Source of the DNA: Prostheceraeus crozeri
Taxonomy: Eukaryota; Platyhelminthes; Polycladida; Euryleptidae
NCBI GenBank assembly: GCA_907163375.1
Contig: CAJQUW010013690.1
Span: forward strand, 186,001 to 250,000
Direction of reading: 5' to 3'
DNA: 64,000 bases
Below, in pieces: positions 24,395-35,882 of the stretch. How positions within the stretch are numbered: the stretch's first letter is position 1; each line of letters opens with the position of its first letter. The position numbers and the translations under genes are program-made. The notes beneath the pieces are model-generated. The model searched no databases and was not told the DNA's origin. It saw only the letters and a list, made by a program, of their open reading frames with translations.

Positions 24395-26655
24395 GGAAGA
24401 TTGTCGACTCAAGAAAATGTCAGTGAATAGTGAAATTTTTTACATCAAAATATTCAGTTCCTGCGGTCTAAAAACTTTGATCAATTTTTAAAAGGCTATT
24501 TTTGCAAATTATTACACTTTGGTGTCACAAGCTCTAACATATGACTAGCATGAAACTCGCTAGATATCAAAAAGAATGAAAATTTACTAACAAGTGTCTT
24601 AATTAACCAAGAATTAACCTGATTATGAAGAAAATTTCATGAACTGCACCATAATACAAGTCTTCATGCAGCAGTTGAGATACTACAGTAGAATTCGCAT
24701 ATATCGGCTTCGGCTATATCGGCGGTTCGTCTATATCGGCGCATTTTCGCTGTCCCTGACAGAAAAAAATCGTTTATAACGGCGGATTTCCTGGAAATCC
24801 TCAAGTGATGTGTTTTGCCTAGAAGAGTCACTAAAATGACAGTATATGTGGACGCCGATGGCTGTAGATTCTGTTAGGACTATCCGATTCTAACTATTCT
24901 AGTGGTTAGTGAAAATTTGGATCTTCTACAATTCATCTCGATAATGTTTGGGGGTTTGATCAAAATTGTAGAATCTAGCAGCCGAGGAAAGATAAGTAGG
25001 CTTGCCACTGTATCTCACTGATAATTCTCACATAATTAGTCTTTCACTCGACGTGATGATTGCATTGTTAACGCCTTCACCTACGATGCTATTGTCAGAC
25101 CTGACTTAGTAAATGTTGCGTCATCAAAGGAGCACAAGCTACCGTCGAAAACATTGTTGAGTTCGATGCATGTCCTCTCTCTAGACAGAAAGCGGCTCGC
25201 TACCCCATCCATCTCTATGGTTTCGCCTGCACGTGACTCTTATCAGCGTCTTGATTTATGCATACTCTTCTTTGTTTTGTGCTTCATATAGCAGGTAAGC
25301 ATGTAGGCATGAAGAAGCTTCAATCTTCTTGATTCAAAAAGCATACTCAGTTTTTGACAAACATTGTGATATCCGGTTTGCGATACTTACGTTGCAAGCA
25401 TCAGTTCAGAAAGGCACAATTTTTAGATATCAATTGATTACATAGACACAATTACATGTACATGTTGGACAATAAGTCAATATGTACATGTATTTAAGTA
25501 TAGCAACGCAATAATTCATGAGTCGTACAGATATACATGTACACGTATATACATTGTATGATGCATGGCATGATCTCAAAGCTCGTGTAGATTTCACAAA
25601 ACTTCAAAATTCAGGGAGTTCGCATATATCGGCGGTTCGCGTATATCGGCGGTTTTCGTCTGTCCCTTGAGGCGCCGATATATGCGAATTCTACTGTATT
25701 ATGTTTCTTGGCTCAAATTTGCTAACTTAGAAAAACTACTCAATAGCTTTCTTCCACCGGGCTAAATGATTCCGAGCCATGCTGACGAGCCCCTGTATGG
25801 AGAAAAGCGAAGCGTCTACTGCTGCCAAGGAAATTTTGTGTTTAAATAGTTCAATTCTGAGGACATCTTTCCATTCTATGCTCAGGCGAACTGGCACTCT
25901 TAATTAACAGATCTGCAAGTGCAATTGTTACCGGGTTATGCTCATAGTGTGCATGTTAAATAGAAATCAGGCATTAATACGCATTGTTATCAATGTATTT
26001 AAATGATTTCAATACGGAGATGTAATATCATAGGGACCTACTATGCTTACTGACTTGACACCATATATAATTCGTATAAATGGTTTATACCTGGCCTATG
26101 CGAACGTGTTTAATGCTGTGGTTTAATGCTATGTGGGGGGTTTCACATTGCAACTATGTTTAGCTATATGCATGATCTCAGGAACAAGCAGCCACAATCA
26201 TCTCAAACGATGAAAGAGTAAATAGCAGCATTGTTTTTACCTCATCAAGCAAATTTCATAAAGAAGTCACATTGCAAAAGAAATCGCACGATTCCTAGTT
26301 ATTCAAGAATCGCGCGATTGATTCCGTCAAGAAGTCAAGAAGTGTCAAGAAGTTTGTGACATGATCAAGCTCAAGAAAATATTCCTATCAATAAAGCTAA
26401 GTATTAAATGTAATAGTCACCTCTATCGAAGATGATTTAATAAATAGGCATACCAAGGTCATCATGAATTGTAAAACGCTATTCTTTTTTTCTGTATTAC
26501 TGTCATTATCAGTCAATTCCGTGTAAATTTCTCCAAAACAGTAAAAAATTGCGGATCTCAAATTACTACATCACAATTGGTCACAACAAGAGTTCATTTA
26601 GTAAAATCGCACATTGGGGTTTATTACTGAATTGCTACTCTATAGAGTATAGAGC
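24395..26655 (+). repeat. family D dispersed repeat, copy 2, interrupted by a MITE
   Basis: The sequence is collinear with copy 1 from gtcgactcaag at about 24401 to gttgagata at about 24682, and again later from ctattctttttttctgtatt to gaattgctactctata. The break falls at the TA-flanked element 24686..25696. The remaining middle is diverged. Confidence 0.65.
24686..25696. mobile_element. pogo/Tigger-like MITE inserted in family D repeat
   Basis: The ends are cagtagaattcgcatatatc and its exact complement, flanked by TA on both sides as in Tc1/mariner/pogo insertions. Inside both ends the motif tatatcggcggttcg is repeated two or three times in direct orientation. I see no transposase in the 1.0-kb interior. 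Confidence 0.85.
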
Positions 26656-27528
26656 ATCATATTACATAATGATATAATTACGCATAATTACATGCAGAGC
26701 ATACTTGTATTTAACATATTCACATGATGTTTGTAACACATCATCATGTATCTGCAATCTACATTGATAAGAATCTTACTTCAATTGTTTAGCTATCATC
26801 AGTGACTTCCAATAGCATGGTGTGAGCTTTCATTCATTGGTGGGTGTCATTGTATTCGTCATCATTGTGAAATGCGTCTACGCTGATCACTGCTATGCAC
26901 GTATGAACCGCGCTGAAGGCAAAACAAGGAAATCCTATTCTCTTTCTATGGCTTTGCATGGAAGGAAGAGTCAATCAATATCTTAATTCTTATACCTTGT
27001 CGAATTGGCTTGCCGGTCGCGCCAAAGCTTCAGAAGGCAAAAGGAAGATATCATTTGGCCGAGATTAAGAGCGTGCTTCAATTAACAGCAAGGTTGCATT
27101 GTAACCATTGATCAATGCTCCTACAATGATTGTAGCTCACAAGTTACAAACTGATCGCGTCTGTGTGTGTTTGAAGGAAACAGCTGCTCCGCGCGTGCGC
27201 GCTAAAATTATTTTCATTTTTTTTTTATAAATCAATTTATTATAATTAATTATAATTTATTATAAATTCTTTTCAATTTATTATTTCGAAAAGAAAATAG
27301 TAGACTAAAAGGTATAGCCAAGCTTCTAAAACAGACGCGCTAAAATTCGTCTGTCTGAAAGTTACTGGTATTGAGACTTGAAAACTGACTAAGATGTGTT
27401 GAGTAATCAAGGCAAGATAAAAGCAAAATAAATGATGATATTTTTTGTATTATAAACATTGGTATAACTAGATTATGGAAGGCTCTGTGCCGAAGGATCC
27501 TCAGGCACAGAGAATGCGCCACTGGTGA

Positions 27529-27530
<2 letters not shown>
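26656..27530. other. intron sequence, nothing recognised
   Basis: No supported features. A run of T and an A/T-only zone lies at 27215..27300. Confidence 0.55.

Positions 27531-27597
<67 letters not shown>
27531..27597. repeat. (TA)n microsatellite
   Basis: About 33 uninterrupted TA units. Confidence 0.98.
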
Positions 27598-27599
<2 letters not shown>

Positions 27600-28513
27600 C
27601 CGTGACTTTTAGATTAAATGCATTTTCAAATTTTTCACTTAGATTTACTTCGCTGGATCCTTTGAGAATTACATAGAGACCATCATATAAGAATAATGCT
27701 AAAAGTGTTTTGTGTCAAGATTTCCAATCAATTACAGGCAGTAGTACAAAAATTAAAAACTGGAGCCAGCCATTCTCAACTCAGGATCTCGATGAGCATC
27801 AAAAGTCCACTGTGGATTTGAGTCCACTTTGGGATGAAAATATAAAGAAAATTCTTCAGCTCTATTGCGACGATGCCCACGAAACAGTAAACAACATTGA
27901 CGTATTTCCTTGAATGAATGTTGTCTGATTGTCCGAGATATGACATTCTAAATTCCCAATACGATGCTATCCGAATGGATAGTCCACGAGGCATCGGCTA
28001 GTGTATCACATTACATTAATACAAGATCCCTCGACGAATAACTCAATATTTATCAATAATTCACTTTGTTTTCAATCATAACCTGTCTAAACGTGTCTAC
28101 ATATGAAGCGCGAGAGATTGAGACTCTACCATTCCTATCAATCAGAATGTCTGAGGAATTCACTTTTCAAATATACTTAAGTCATTCTGTTATTTTCCGC
28201 TCATTGAATGATGTATATGAATGCTCGGATCGGCAAAAATGAGATCATAGTGAAGTTCAAACTATGACTTATGAGCAGATTTCCGGTTAACGTGAATGTC
28301 TAAACTCGCTTGGGGACTGCTCATGAAGCGTGAAGCCGTACAGGAAGATTAACTTATCGCGTGAATTCATCAGTAAAGATCGAGTCTTTACCGAAAAGCA
28401 ACCAAGTGGAAAGCGTCACCGAAAACGACATTCACTGGCGTGCGTCTGCTTGTGTAATGAAGATGGATGATAGTTCGATTAGGCGCAAAGTAATCGTACA
28501 AGGGAGAACTCAC
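27598..28513. other. intron sequence beside exon 3
   Basis: It contains the 5' end of intron 3 on minus (GTGAGT at 28513..28508). Nothing else is recognised. Confidence 0.6.
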
Positions 28514-28558
28514 CTGATCCAACCAGACGTTGGAAACCAATACTTGGTTCTTCTCGTC
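28514..28558 (-). CDS. nicotinic acetylcholine receptor subunit, exon 3 (45-bp micro-exon)
   Basis: The exon encodes exactly fifteen residues, DEKNQVLVSNVWLDQ. In nAChR subunits the conserved D-E-x-N-Q-x-L segment forms the start of the beta1-beta2 region of the ligand-binding domain, and exon 3 is 45 bp in vertebrate genes. The acceptor is ctctttcag and the donor is CAG/GTGAGT, both in phase 0. This fits exon 2 (ending in phase 0 after FDM) and exon 4 (starting in phase 0 with KWTD). Its neighbours are 29.3 kb upstream and 27.7 kb downstream on the transcript, so it is a micro-exon isolated in repeats. A long-inverted-repeat element begins about 80 bp upstream of its acceptor. Confidence 0.95.
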
Positions 28559-28637
28559 CTGAAAGAGATAGAGAATGACTTGAGATATAACGACAGTAAA
28601 TCATAAAATGCACTCATGATAGTGCACGGTTTGAAAG

Positions 28638-30013
28638 CCAGGGGTGACCGGTGTGCTGGTCAAAAGTCATTTCCAAAGACATTTAATATTATAAAGGGCT
28701 AGATAGGAAATAGACGCATTTTTACCTGGTGTGCAGCGAAGCCAGTGAAAATCAGTTGATATTGCATGAATTTGAAAATATTTGTAAGCGAGCAACAAAT
28801 GTTCCTTTTCATTGCCTCTTTTTAGTAATTACAGAACTAAAACGCATTTTAATATTTAATTATAATTTTTAATCAAGAAATTTTATATATGTCTAAAAAC
28901 AACGTACAAATTGCAACAAATAATAGTCTAACATTCTACTTTTTCAGATGTTTTGCACAATTCATACGAGTACTGCTGATACAATTCTTTCAATTAGACT
29001 TTATTGCATTGTTTTATATCGGTTCACTATTAGATCTGAAGAGCGCATGTTATACAGGAACAGTACAAATGAAACCCAATGGCTTCATTTTTTTATGAAA
29101 GCAGAGTAAATTTCACCTACTATTCACGAAATACATAACTAAATGACTTTTCTGAACAGAAAAATGAACCGCGTCTTTACTTGTGATCATGCAGTTAGAT
29201 TGTTTCCATGTAATAAATACGTGGCCTTGTTCATATATATCGTTGCTGTGTCCAACCTTGGCAATCATCTAACTTGTATATGTAATTTTGCGGCAAGAAA
29301 TTACATGATAAAACAGAAAAATAAATGTGACTATTAGAAAATTTGATATAAAATTGGCTTCAGCAAATAAAAACAAATAACATATACTGCGCATGTTATA
29401 CAATGCACATTCACAACATCTTTGACATGACAGACATGCGATGATCGATTCCAGTTGGACCTAAAATGCCCTCTGTTAATTATTTGCAATACACAGATCC
29501 ATTGTAGTTTCAGCCAACTAGAAGACAACTGGTCGTTGTTGAAATCGGCAAGCCTTATTAATAGCCAATTCCTCAGTGTAATATTCGGATTCTCACTGAA
29601 ATTGATAAAAGTCGTGAATTCTACAGAGGGAGTTGAGTTTTTATCAATAGCCCATCAGTCTTCATGTGAATATTGTTTCTTCCAAATTGATAGTACTGCA
29701 TTAAATTGCTATATTACCGCTCGCATCTTCAACAATTTTTTCAGAGAAACTACTGAATGAATATTCTTGAAACTTACCATATAATATCAGTGAATTATGC
29801 TTTATATTAAATGCCATTTCTAAAGCTTTTTGTCGCATCGCACATCGCACAGCCGACAAAACAGCAATTTTGCACCATTGCCGTAATTTTTTTTGCCACG
29901 ATAGGGACCGTACTAAAATAGGTTCAAATTTAGGCATCTATTTCTCATCTAGCCCTTTCAAACAATTAAATATCTTTGGTCATTCTTTTTGAAAAATAGT
30001 CGTACCTCTTATC
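28638..30013. mobile_element. long-inverted-repeat element beside exon 3
   Basis: The left block at 28655..28715 (ccaaagacatttaat, aaagggctagataggaaata) matches the complement of 29930..29995 (ccaaagatatttaat, gaaagggctagatgagaaat). The inverted repeats are at least 60 bp at about 80% identity. The left end may start caggggtgacc, as hAT ends often do. The 1.2-kb interior has only short open frames of no known kind. Exact limits and class are uncertain. Confidence 0.6.
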
Positions 30014-30315
30014 AGTGAATGGGAATAATTTGGCGTTTGAGGACCTAGTCTGATGAATGATGTTCTTTACAACAATATAAATAAATACATCACACACAAA
30101 TCTCTAAGCAGTTTACTCGCATTGACACCATCCGCTTTAACAGATCGATAGAGTTCCTCATCGTGTGTGTACGTATGTCGACAGGACTATTGACTCCCGG
30201 CAGCCGATGAACATTATTTCAAAAGCAGGCCAAAACAAAGAGTCACAGATATCTTTTAAGGCAGAGTCTGAGCGTTTTGAGGGTATGACTACTCAATTGG
30301 TCCCTGTCTACCAAT

Positions 30316-30971
30316 CAGGGTTTTTTAAGAAATTTCTTTAGGTGTATCATGCACCTAATGATACAAATTCTAGGTGTATGCAAAAAAATTGGTGTATCAA
30401 GACATCTAAATTATTATCGTCTTTGTTTGATTTTTGCTTGTGAATTAGATCTTTTCACAAACCTTAAAAGATATAAAATGATATTCTAATTATTTGACGA
30501 ACCGCTTTCAAATAGCACATTATCAATTCTACTAAGTTACAAAATATATCTGATATTTATATTGGTAATCGATTCAGAACAAGTTAATATCCAATAGTAT
30601 TTGAATGATAATTCATGGTAAAATAAACTTCATAGTTTTAGGCATTATTGTGATACAAATTATCTTAAGTCATAAAGGCGCAGTCTGTTTACATAGAGGA
30701 TTGTATGATAATGTCCCTTCAATTTCACTAACAAACCAAATTTATGGCGAAATAGGTACGTGTGCGGAACTTTGACTTATTACTTTCACTCAATAAGATT
30801 ACTTCATACCAATTTTTGTGATGAAACTCATGTGTTTCTGCTTTTATAGTGGATGTTTTCTAATTTATCATTTAACTTAAGGTGTATCATACACCTAAGC
30901 ACGTAAATTTTAGGTGTATGAGCGATTTTTTAGGTGTATAATACACTTCATATACACCTTAAAAAACCCTG
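30316..30971. mobile_element. hAT MITE with perfect 8-bp target duplication
   Basis: The ends are cagggttttttaag and its exact complement. The flanks are ctaccaat at 30308..30315 and again at 30972..30979, a perfect 8-bp duplication typical of hAT. Both subterminal zones carry several copies of aggtgtat, often paired as small palindromes (aggtgtatcatacacct). No coding frame in 656 bp. Confidence 0.92.
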
Positions 30972-30979
30972 CTACCAAT

Positions 30980-32680
30980 CTATCTTCTGCTCCAATATCG
31001 CTTGGAAAGTCGCTGTTAATGGCACCATTCAACACCTTGTTGGTAAATCCGATGAACACCTGTTCCACTTGTAAAATGTGGGACGAGTTTTAACCGCATA
31101 ACTTCATAATAGCGATCACAATTAAAACAATTCCCTTGATAAGTCGCTACTCCACCTTTTCAAATGCGCATACATGCCTAAAGTGGTGTTTTGTCCCCAT
31201 TCTCTATTCAAAACGAAGATTTCCTCGCATCCATCGGAGGGCATTATGGAGACTAATTCGCAAAAGAAGCTCTTATCAAAAGATTTCAGTTTACGATGCA
31301 ATGCAGGATCAATGATATGCGAAACAATGTATCTACATGTAAATTCTAGACTGTGATCAATGTGGTCTTCCGTCATTCATTGTGGTTAATCCCTTCAAAG
31401 AATGATATAACATCAAGAAAATAAATATATTGAAACTTTCTAAACAGTTGAAATATATAATTGAGCTAATTTTATATTTACCGCTAAACTATTCCCATTC
31501 ACCTTCTATAACGCTGCATGCTGATATAAAGGTCACCAACTAATTATGTTGACGGCGGAGATATAATTCATCATATTTTCATTCTAACCCTATCCATTAC
31601 CTGGCGATGAAGTGAAACCGAACCGAAACCGCAATTTTTCGAAATCACGACTTTTCCAACACACTTATTTGATATAATGAATAACATATTCTTTCGCATT
31701 GGATTCATGTCTACCTAAATTTGCATGAATGTCCCGAAAATTCCCTGTTTTAAGTGAATAAGACTTACTTCACCCAGTCCTACCGGATGCATTGAGTCAG
31801 AGGTGGAACCGGTATGCCGGTGCCGGTGCTTGCCCAGTCCGGCCCGATATGAAGATGACTGAGCGGTACCAGGCCGGTATGACCGCTTTGAGCATGTCTA
31901 TCGAAATCGACCGGCATTGACCGGCCATAAACTAGAATACTGAAATTTTACTACAAGAATATTTTTCCTGTATCATTCACCGCAAGCCATGTGTAGCAAC
32001 ATTCGTTTTCCTGGAAATCTGTCTCCACCCTCTGCTGTCATTGCGATCATTGACAAACTTCATTCTCTGTATCACCATATGAATCTCGTGTCAGATCACT
32101 TTTTACACTTCGATTGTTTTCGAGACTGTTGAGCAATTAAGTGGGTTGAATCTGCTTTGCTGTCTTGCTTGTGGTGTAACAAAAACACAGAAAAAGTCAT
32201 CTTATAAGAAAAGGTCGGAATTAATCAGCCAGTTTATTGAAGTTAGTGGTTGCGGTGCAGATAATTGTTGAAATTGATATTTGTATACTTGTAAATATGA
32301 AAATCAATGTTACATTGGAAAAGCATTACTTTCAGACAATGATGTTTAAGCGTATCAACTCGAGTGGCCGGCTATCCCTTAAAGTCTCAAATACCCTAAC
32401 GACTGGTACACCGGCCAGGGAATTTCAGCATGAGTTTAGCGTTTACAGGTAAACTTGACAGGTATTTTTTCGATGGTTATCATGTCAAATGTCTATGAAT
32501 GAACGGATGTGTGTCTTAATCATCGTCCATAGAATGCTGAGTTTAAAATAGGATAGTATCATCAGTATGTGACGAAATGGATTTCCTCAATCAACTGTAA
32601 TTCACAACTGTGACTATCGATTCATTTTTACTGCTAAGGAATGGCTCCCAAGAGAAAAGTCAGACAGCAGCAAGTCTCAA
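30980..32680. other. intron sequence; accggt-rich patch
   Basis: No gene seen. At 31798..31925 a G+C-rich patch repeats accggt/ccggtatg (starting cagaggtggaaccggtatgc), which resembles one end of an hAT-like element. No matching opposite end was found. Confidence 0.4.
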
Positions 32681-32845
32681 TGTCACAGTGATCAAGTGCT
32701 TGGCCTTGTAATCCTTCGGCTCAGAGGCCGAGCCCTGAAAGTGTCAGATGTCAACACGCGGGCTAACATCGTCCGCTTCAACTGAAGTCTAACTTAGTCA
32801 GCAACATCCAAGCCCCTGGTGGGGGAGTAGTGACGCTTCGGCTAC
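32681..32845 (+). mobile_element. tRNA-derived SINE S1, copy 2
   Basis: The head (cacagtgatcaagtgcttgg with gaggccgagccctgaaagtg) and the tail (aacatccaagcccctggtgg through gtagtgacg) match the minus-strand SINE at 4942..5132. Confidence 0.7.
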
Positions 32846-32856
32846 ATTGTGATTTA

Positions 32857-33040
32857 CGTGGCTAAGTGGTCAAATGCTTGGGGTTTTAAGTGGTCTTTTA
32901 GTCCTGTGGTCGAGTCCTGAAAGTGCTATTGGAAGCGGCAGGGAGGGCATCCGGACTAAAATATGACAATCTTCCATCTGAAGATTCGACTATGTCACTA
33001 CCGTCGAAGTCCGCAGTGGGGAAGCTGCGACGTTAAATCT
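32857..33040 (+). mobile_element. tRNA-derived SINE S1, copy 3
   Basis: It follows copy 2 directly in the same orientation. The head is acgtggctaagtggtcaaat with tgtggtcgagtcctgaaagt, the body catccggactaaaat, and the tail tgtcactaccgtcgaagtcc to gcgacgttaaat. Confidence 0.75.
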
Positions 33041-33092
33041 ATATTTCATTAATTAACATATATTCATTTTTAATATAGTGCGTTCACACAAT

Positions 33093-34443
33093 CACTGTGC
33101 ACCTCTTCTAAATTGCTTTTCCAAAGAAAACAGTCGTAATCCTACGATTGTAGACATCTAGCACATGCACAGAGCCACTACCTCGTTTGAGAATTGCAAT
33201 TGAGTGGCTTGTGACGTTCAGCATGATTTAGAATTTGAATTCAGCTTCACACCTGTCAGCTACTAACTCGCAAAAGATCAGCACGTTGCATTTCGAAACT
33301 AAGCATGGTGCTTGCAATGCGAAAGAGAATCTTCTTTGTCGAATATGTTTTCCACGCCAATGGGGAATATACTAATGAAGTGAAGAATGAGTTTTTAGAA
33401 AGACTACCTGCAACTGATTTGCCTCATCGAAATGCTGATTGGAGTCCAATCAATGAGTTCAGAGAAGCTAGCTCGGTGCACGATCCATCAGACTCAGATC
33501 GATGATCTTAACTGATCAAAAGTTCCAATGTCATTTCTGAAGCTGTGACTCACAGCCCAAACAAGTCGATGCGTTGCTTTTCCCAAGAAGTGAGTCTGTC
33601 TCTCGGGTCCGCTCATCCTGCTGCAAGAAAGAGGCCTATATCCGTACCGCATCTTTTGCCAACATCAATTGAATGATGCCGATCATGACAAGCATCTTCG
33701 GAACTGATTTTGTTTCAAGGAAAATCTAAATGAAAATGATGTGCTCGATAAGACGTTCTTTTCTGAAGAAGCTTGGTTTCATCTATCAGAGTGTGCTAGC
33801 AGCCAGAATTCCCGAATCTGGTCGAGTGGAGAGCCACACGAATTTGCTAAGAAACCATTACATTCTCTTATGTCAAGAAGGCGAATGCTTGGGCCGATTT
33901 TCACTTATTATTGCAAAAATTAGTTGACAAAATTATTGCTTCACTCGCTGACGAATGAAGTGACGATGAAAATTTAACTGCCGTTTCCTAACAAGATGGA
34001 GCAACTGCGCATACCGCCAATTCCTCAATTTGATATTTGAGTGGATTATTCCAAACAAGAGTTATCTTTAGAGAAATTAGGCATCCCCGAGATCCCTGGA
34101 CTTGAGTGTCTTGGACTTTTACTGGTGGGTAGCGGTGAAGTAGTGATGCCGAAACAAGTCACGAAGTCTACAGGAGTTTAGAGAAAACAACCGACAGAAA
34201 AATGACACTATCAAGCACGAGGAAATTCATCGAGTGTTTGAGAATATGAGACGTTGAATTGATCTTTGTACTCGTGAGCAAGTTGGACATTTTCAACAGT
34301 TTTTGTGAGATGTAAATAGATATTTTGTGATCACGTAGAAGTCGATGCTTTTACAAGAAACTTCACCATTAGTAATGCCCTGGCAATCTATTTCTAAGCG
34401 ACAAAATACTGCGCATGCATTGAATTATTAGGTGCACAGAGAC
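33093..34443 (+). mobile_element. IS630/Tc1/mariner-type transposon with DUF4817 head, decayed
   Basis: Possible terminal inverted repeats (ctgtgcacctcttctaaatt; complement of the right end ctgtgcacctaataattcaa) enclose a decayed transposase gene at 33305..34309. I see no clear target duplication. Confidence 0.55.
33305..34309 (+). pseudogene. DUF4817-type mariner-like transposase, broken
   Basis: The N-terminus (MVLAMRKRIFFVEYVFHANG, then LPHRNADWSPINEFREASSV) is the helix-turn-helix known as DUF4817 in arthropod and other invertebrate transposases. At 33738..33905 the DDE core appears as DKTFFSEEAWFHLSECASSQ, then NSRIWSSGEPHEFAKKPLH and SRRRMLGPIF; the usual catalytic F-x-D-E-A-W-F-H is here F-S-E-E-A-W-F-H. 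Further on, QQDGATAHTANS, a decayed W-P-P-R-S-P-D region and HEEIHRVFENMRR follow the family order. Several stops and frameshifts separate these blocks, so it is inactive. Intact members are about 340 residues long; the whole length is still represented here. Confidence 0.85.
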
Positions 34444-35325
34444 TTTATGAACGTACTGTACATGCCTGCGGATTACTTGTTTGATGAATTAATACCCTTA
34501 CAGTTTTAACTAAGGATATGAATATGCGTGTAATGACATCTCAGGTGACATAAACTGTTGAAATTAACTGATTGCTCGTGTGATTCCTATGGGCTCGCAA
34601 TTGATAAATCCCGTTGGACAGGATGGGTCTGTGGAATGACAAAATAGTTCCATGGACATCCCTGGAAAATACAAGTATATCTACATATTCGTGTATTGAT
34701 TGCGAACCGTGTGGGCTTTCTCGAGACTTCTCCCACGCCAAGAAACAGCTTTACTTTGACATCATCCAAAGCTGCAACGAGCCGCTTCAGTAACTCTTTT
34801 ATTTGTTTTGGTAGAATATAAGTTCATTACTTATCACATCAAAAACTTCAGCGTAGTAATTGTACAATAGTCATACTTAGCAGACATATCATTTGTTTCG
34901 CATATTTTGCTTCAATTTTCTCATGATGAAAGAAGGCGATCGTAACTAACAGGTCATTAGGCAAGGCTCAAATTTCATATTTTACTGTGTGCTTATTCTT
35001 TCAGCTAATACTAAAACTGCATTATGACAATCCATGATCACATAAAAAAGCTGGTTGCTACTTATCCACTTATCTTTGAAACATAGGTAGGCACGGTCAA
35101 TGGCACTCTGCTGTCAAGTTATGAATTTTGAAGCTGCTTCACTTACAGTATGATACTACATTCCAATGTCAATCACTATTGTGCTAGGCAGAAGTGAGCA
35201 AACCTTACTTAAAATCAGGTTGGGATTGGGTTCGGACACACTAGAAAAGTCGCATTGTAAGCTTATTCGTTATGGTGTCTCAGCAGCTGTGAAGGTGTTA
35301 TTATGAGACCTTTACTATTCAGAAA
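34444..35325. other. intron sequence, nothing recognised
   Basis: No supported features; see the rejected list for a minus-strand frame at 34541..34769. Confidence 0.55.
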
Positions 35326-35354
35326 TTAGAATTTCAGATATTTTCAAGGTTTAG

Positions 35355-35466
35355 TTTCTGATAGATATCTAAAATTCAATTGGAGAAATCTGAAATTTAT
35401 TTGGAAATGCCTGAAATTCATCTGGAAAGATCTAGAATCAATTTGGCAATATCTGAAATAGAATTG
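35355..35466. repeat. 21-bp tandem repeat, about 5 units
   Basis: Degenerate units of the form ttggaaatatctgaaattca follow one another at 21-bp spacing, with a ragged start from about 35326. Confidence 0.75.
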
Positions 35467-35882
35467 GGAAAAATGTAGTGCATGCTTGTTGTGGAACTAA
35501 CTGTGCGTTTTTACCTTTCGAAAGTCAGGTCAATGTGCTGTGCTAGGCAATTTATAGAAGTCAGCTGGTTTATGCTCTATCAAAAAAGAAAATACTAATC
35601 TTAAGTGCCAGTACATGTGTTGTACTTTGATTAGGCAGCATAGACCTTAGAATAGCCTAAAATTCAATAAACAAGCGCATCATTATTTGATCTCAGTCCA
35701 GAAGTGCTTCAATTATGGCCACAATTTCTTCGTATACGATGGTTATGAGTGACAACCATCGCTAAATAATACTGTTCAGCAGAGAATTTGAAGCGTGGGC
35801 GTGACGGTCGGGCCAGTGAATTCCGATCCGGTTCCAACTTTTGTCCACACTAATTCGCGACCGGTCATACCCGCAGGGAATA

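Larger units (their letters stand above)
769..28513 (-). other. nAChR intron 3 (about 27.7 kb)
   Basis: The intron runs from the donor after exon 3 (CAG/GTGAGT) to the acceptor before exon 4. It is packed with transposon remnants listed separately. No second host gene could be recognised in it, apart from two weak exon-like segments near 1.7 and 2.8 kb. Confidence 0.85.

Noticed and set aside
27710-27913. 67-codon plus frame MCQDFQSITGSSTK
   Set aside because: No known domain, no splice or promoter support, opposite strand to the gene; probably chance.
31122-31376. 84-codon minus frame with overlapping plus frame
   Set aside because: Two overlapping opposite frames, neither with a known motif or splice sites.
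34541-34769. Minus-strand frame with GTILSFHRPILSNGIYQL, considered as a further nAChR exon
   Set aside because: The resemblance to the G-x-V-x-W-x-P-P-x-x-x-x-S region needs gaps, lacks the tryptophan and double proline, and has no fitting splice sites. It also lies between exons 3 and 2, out of order.
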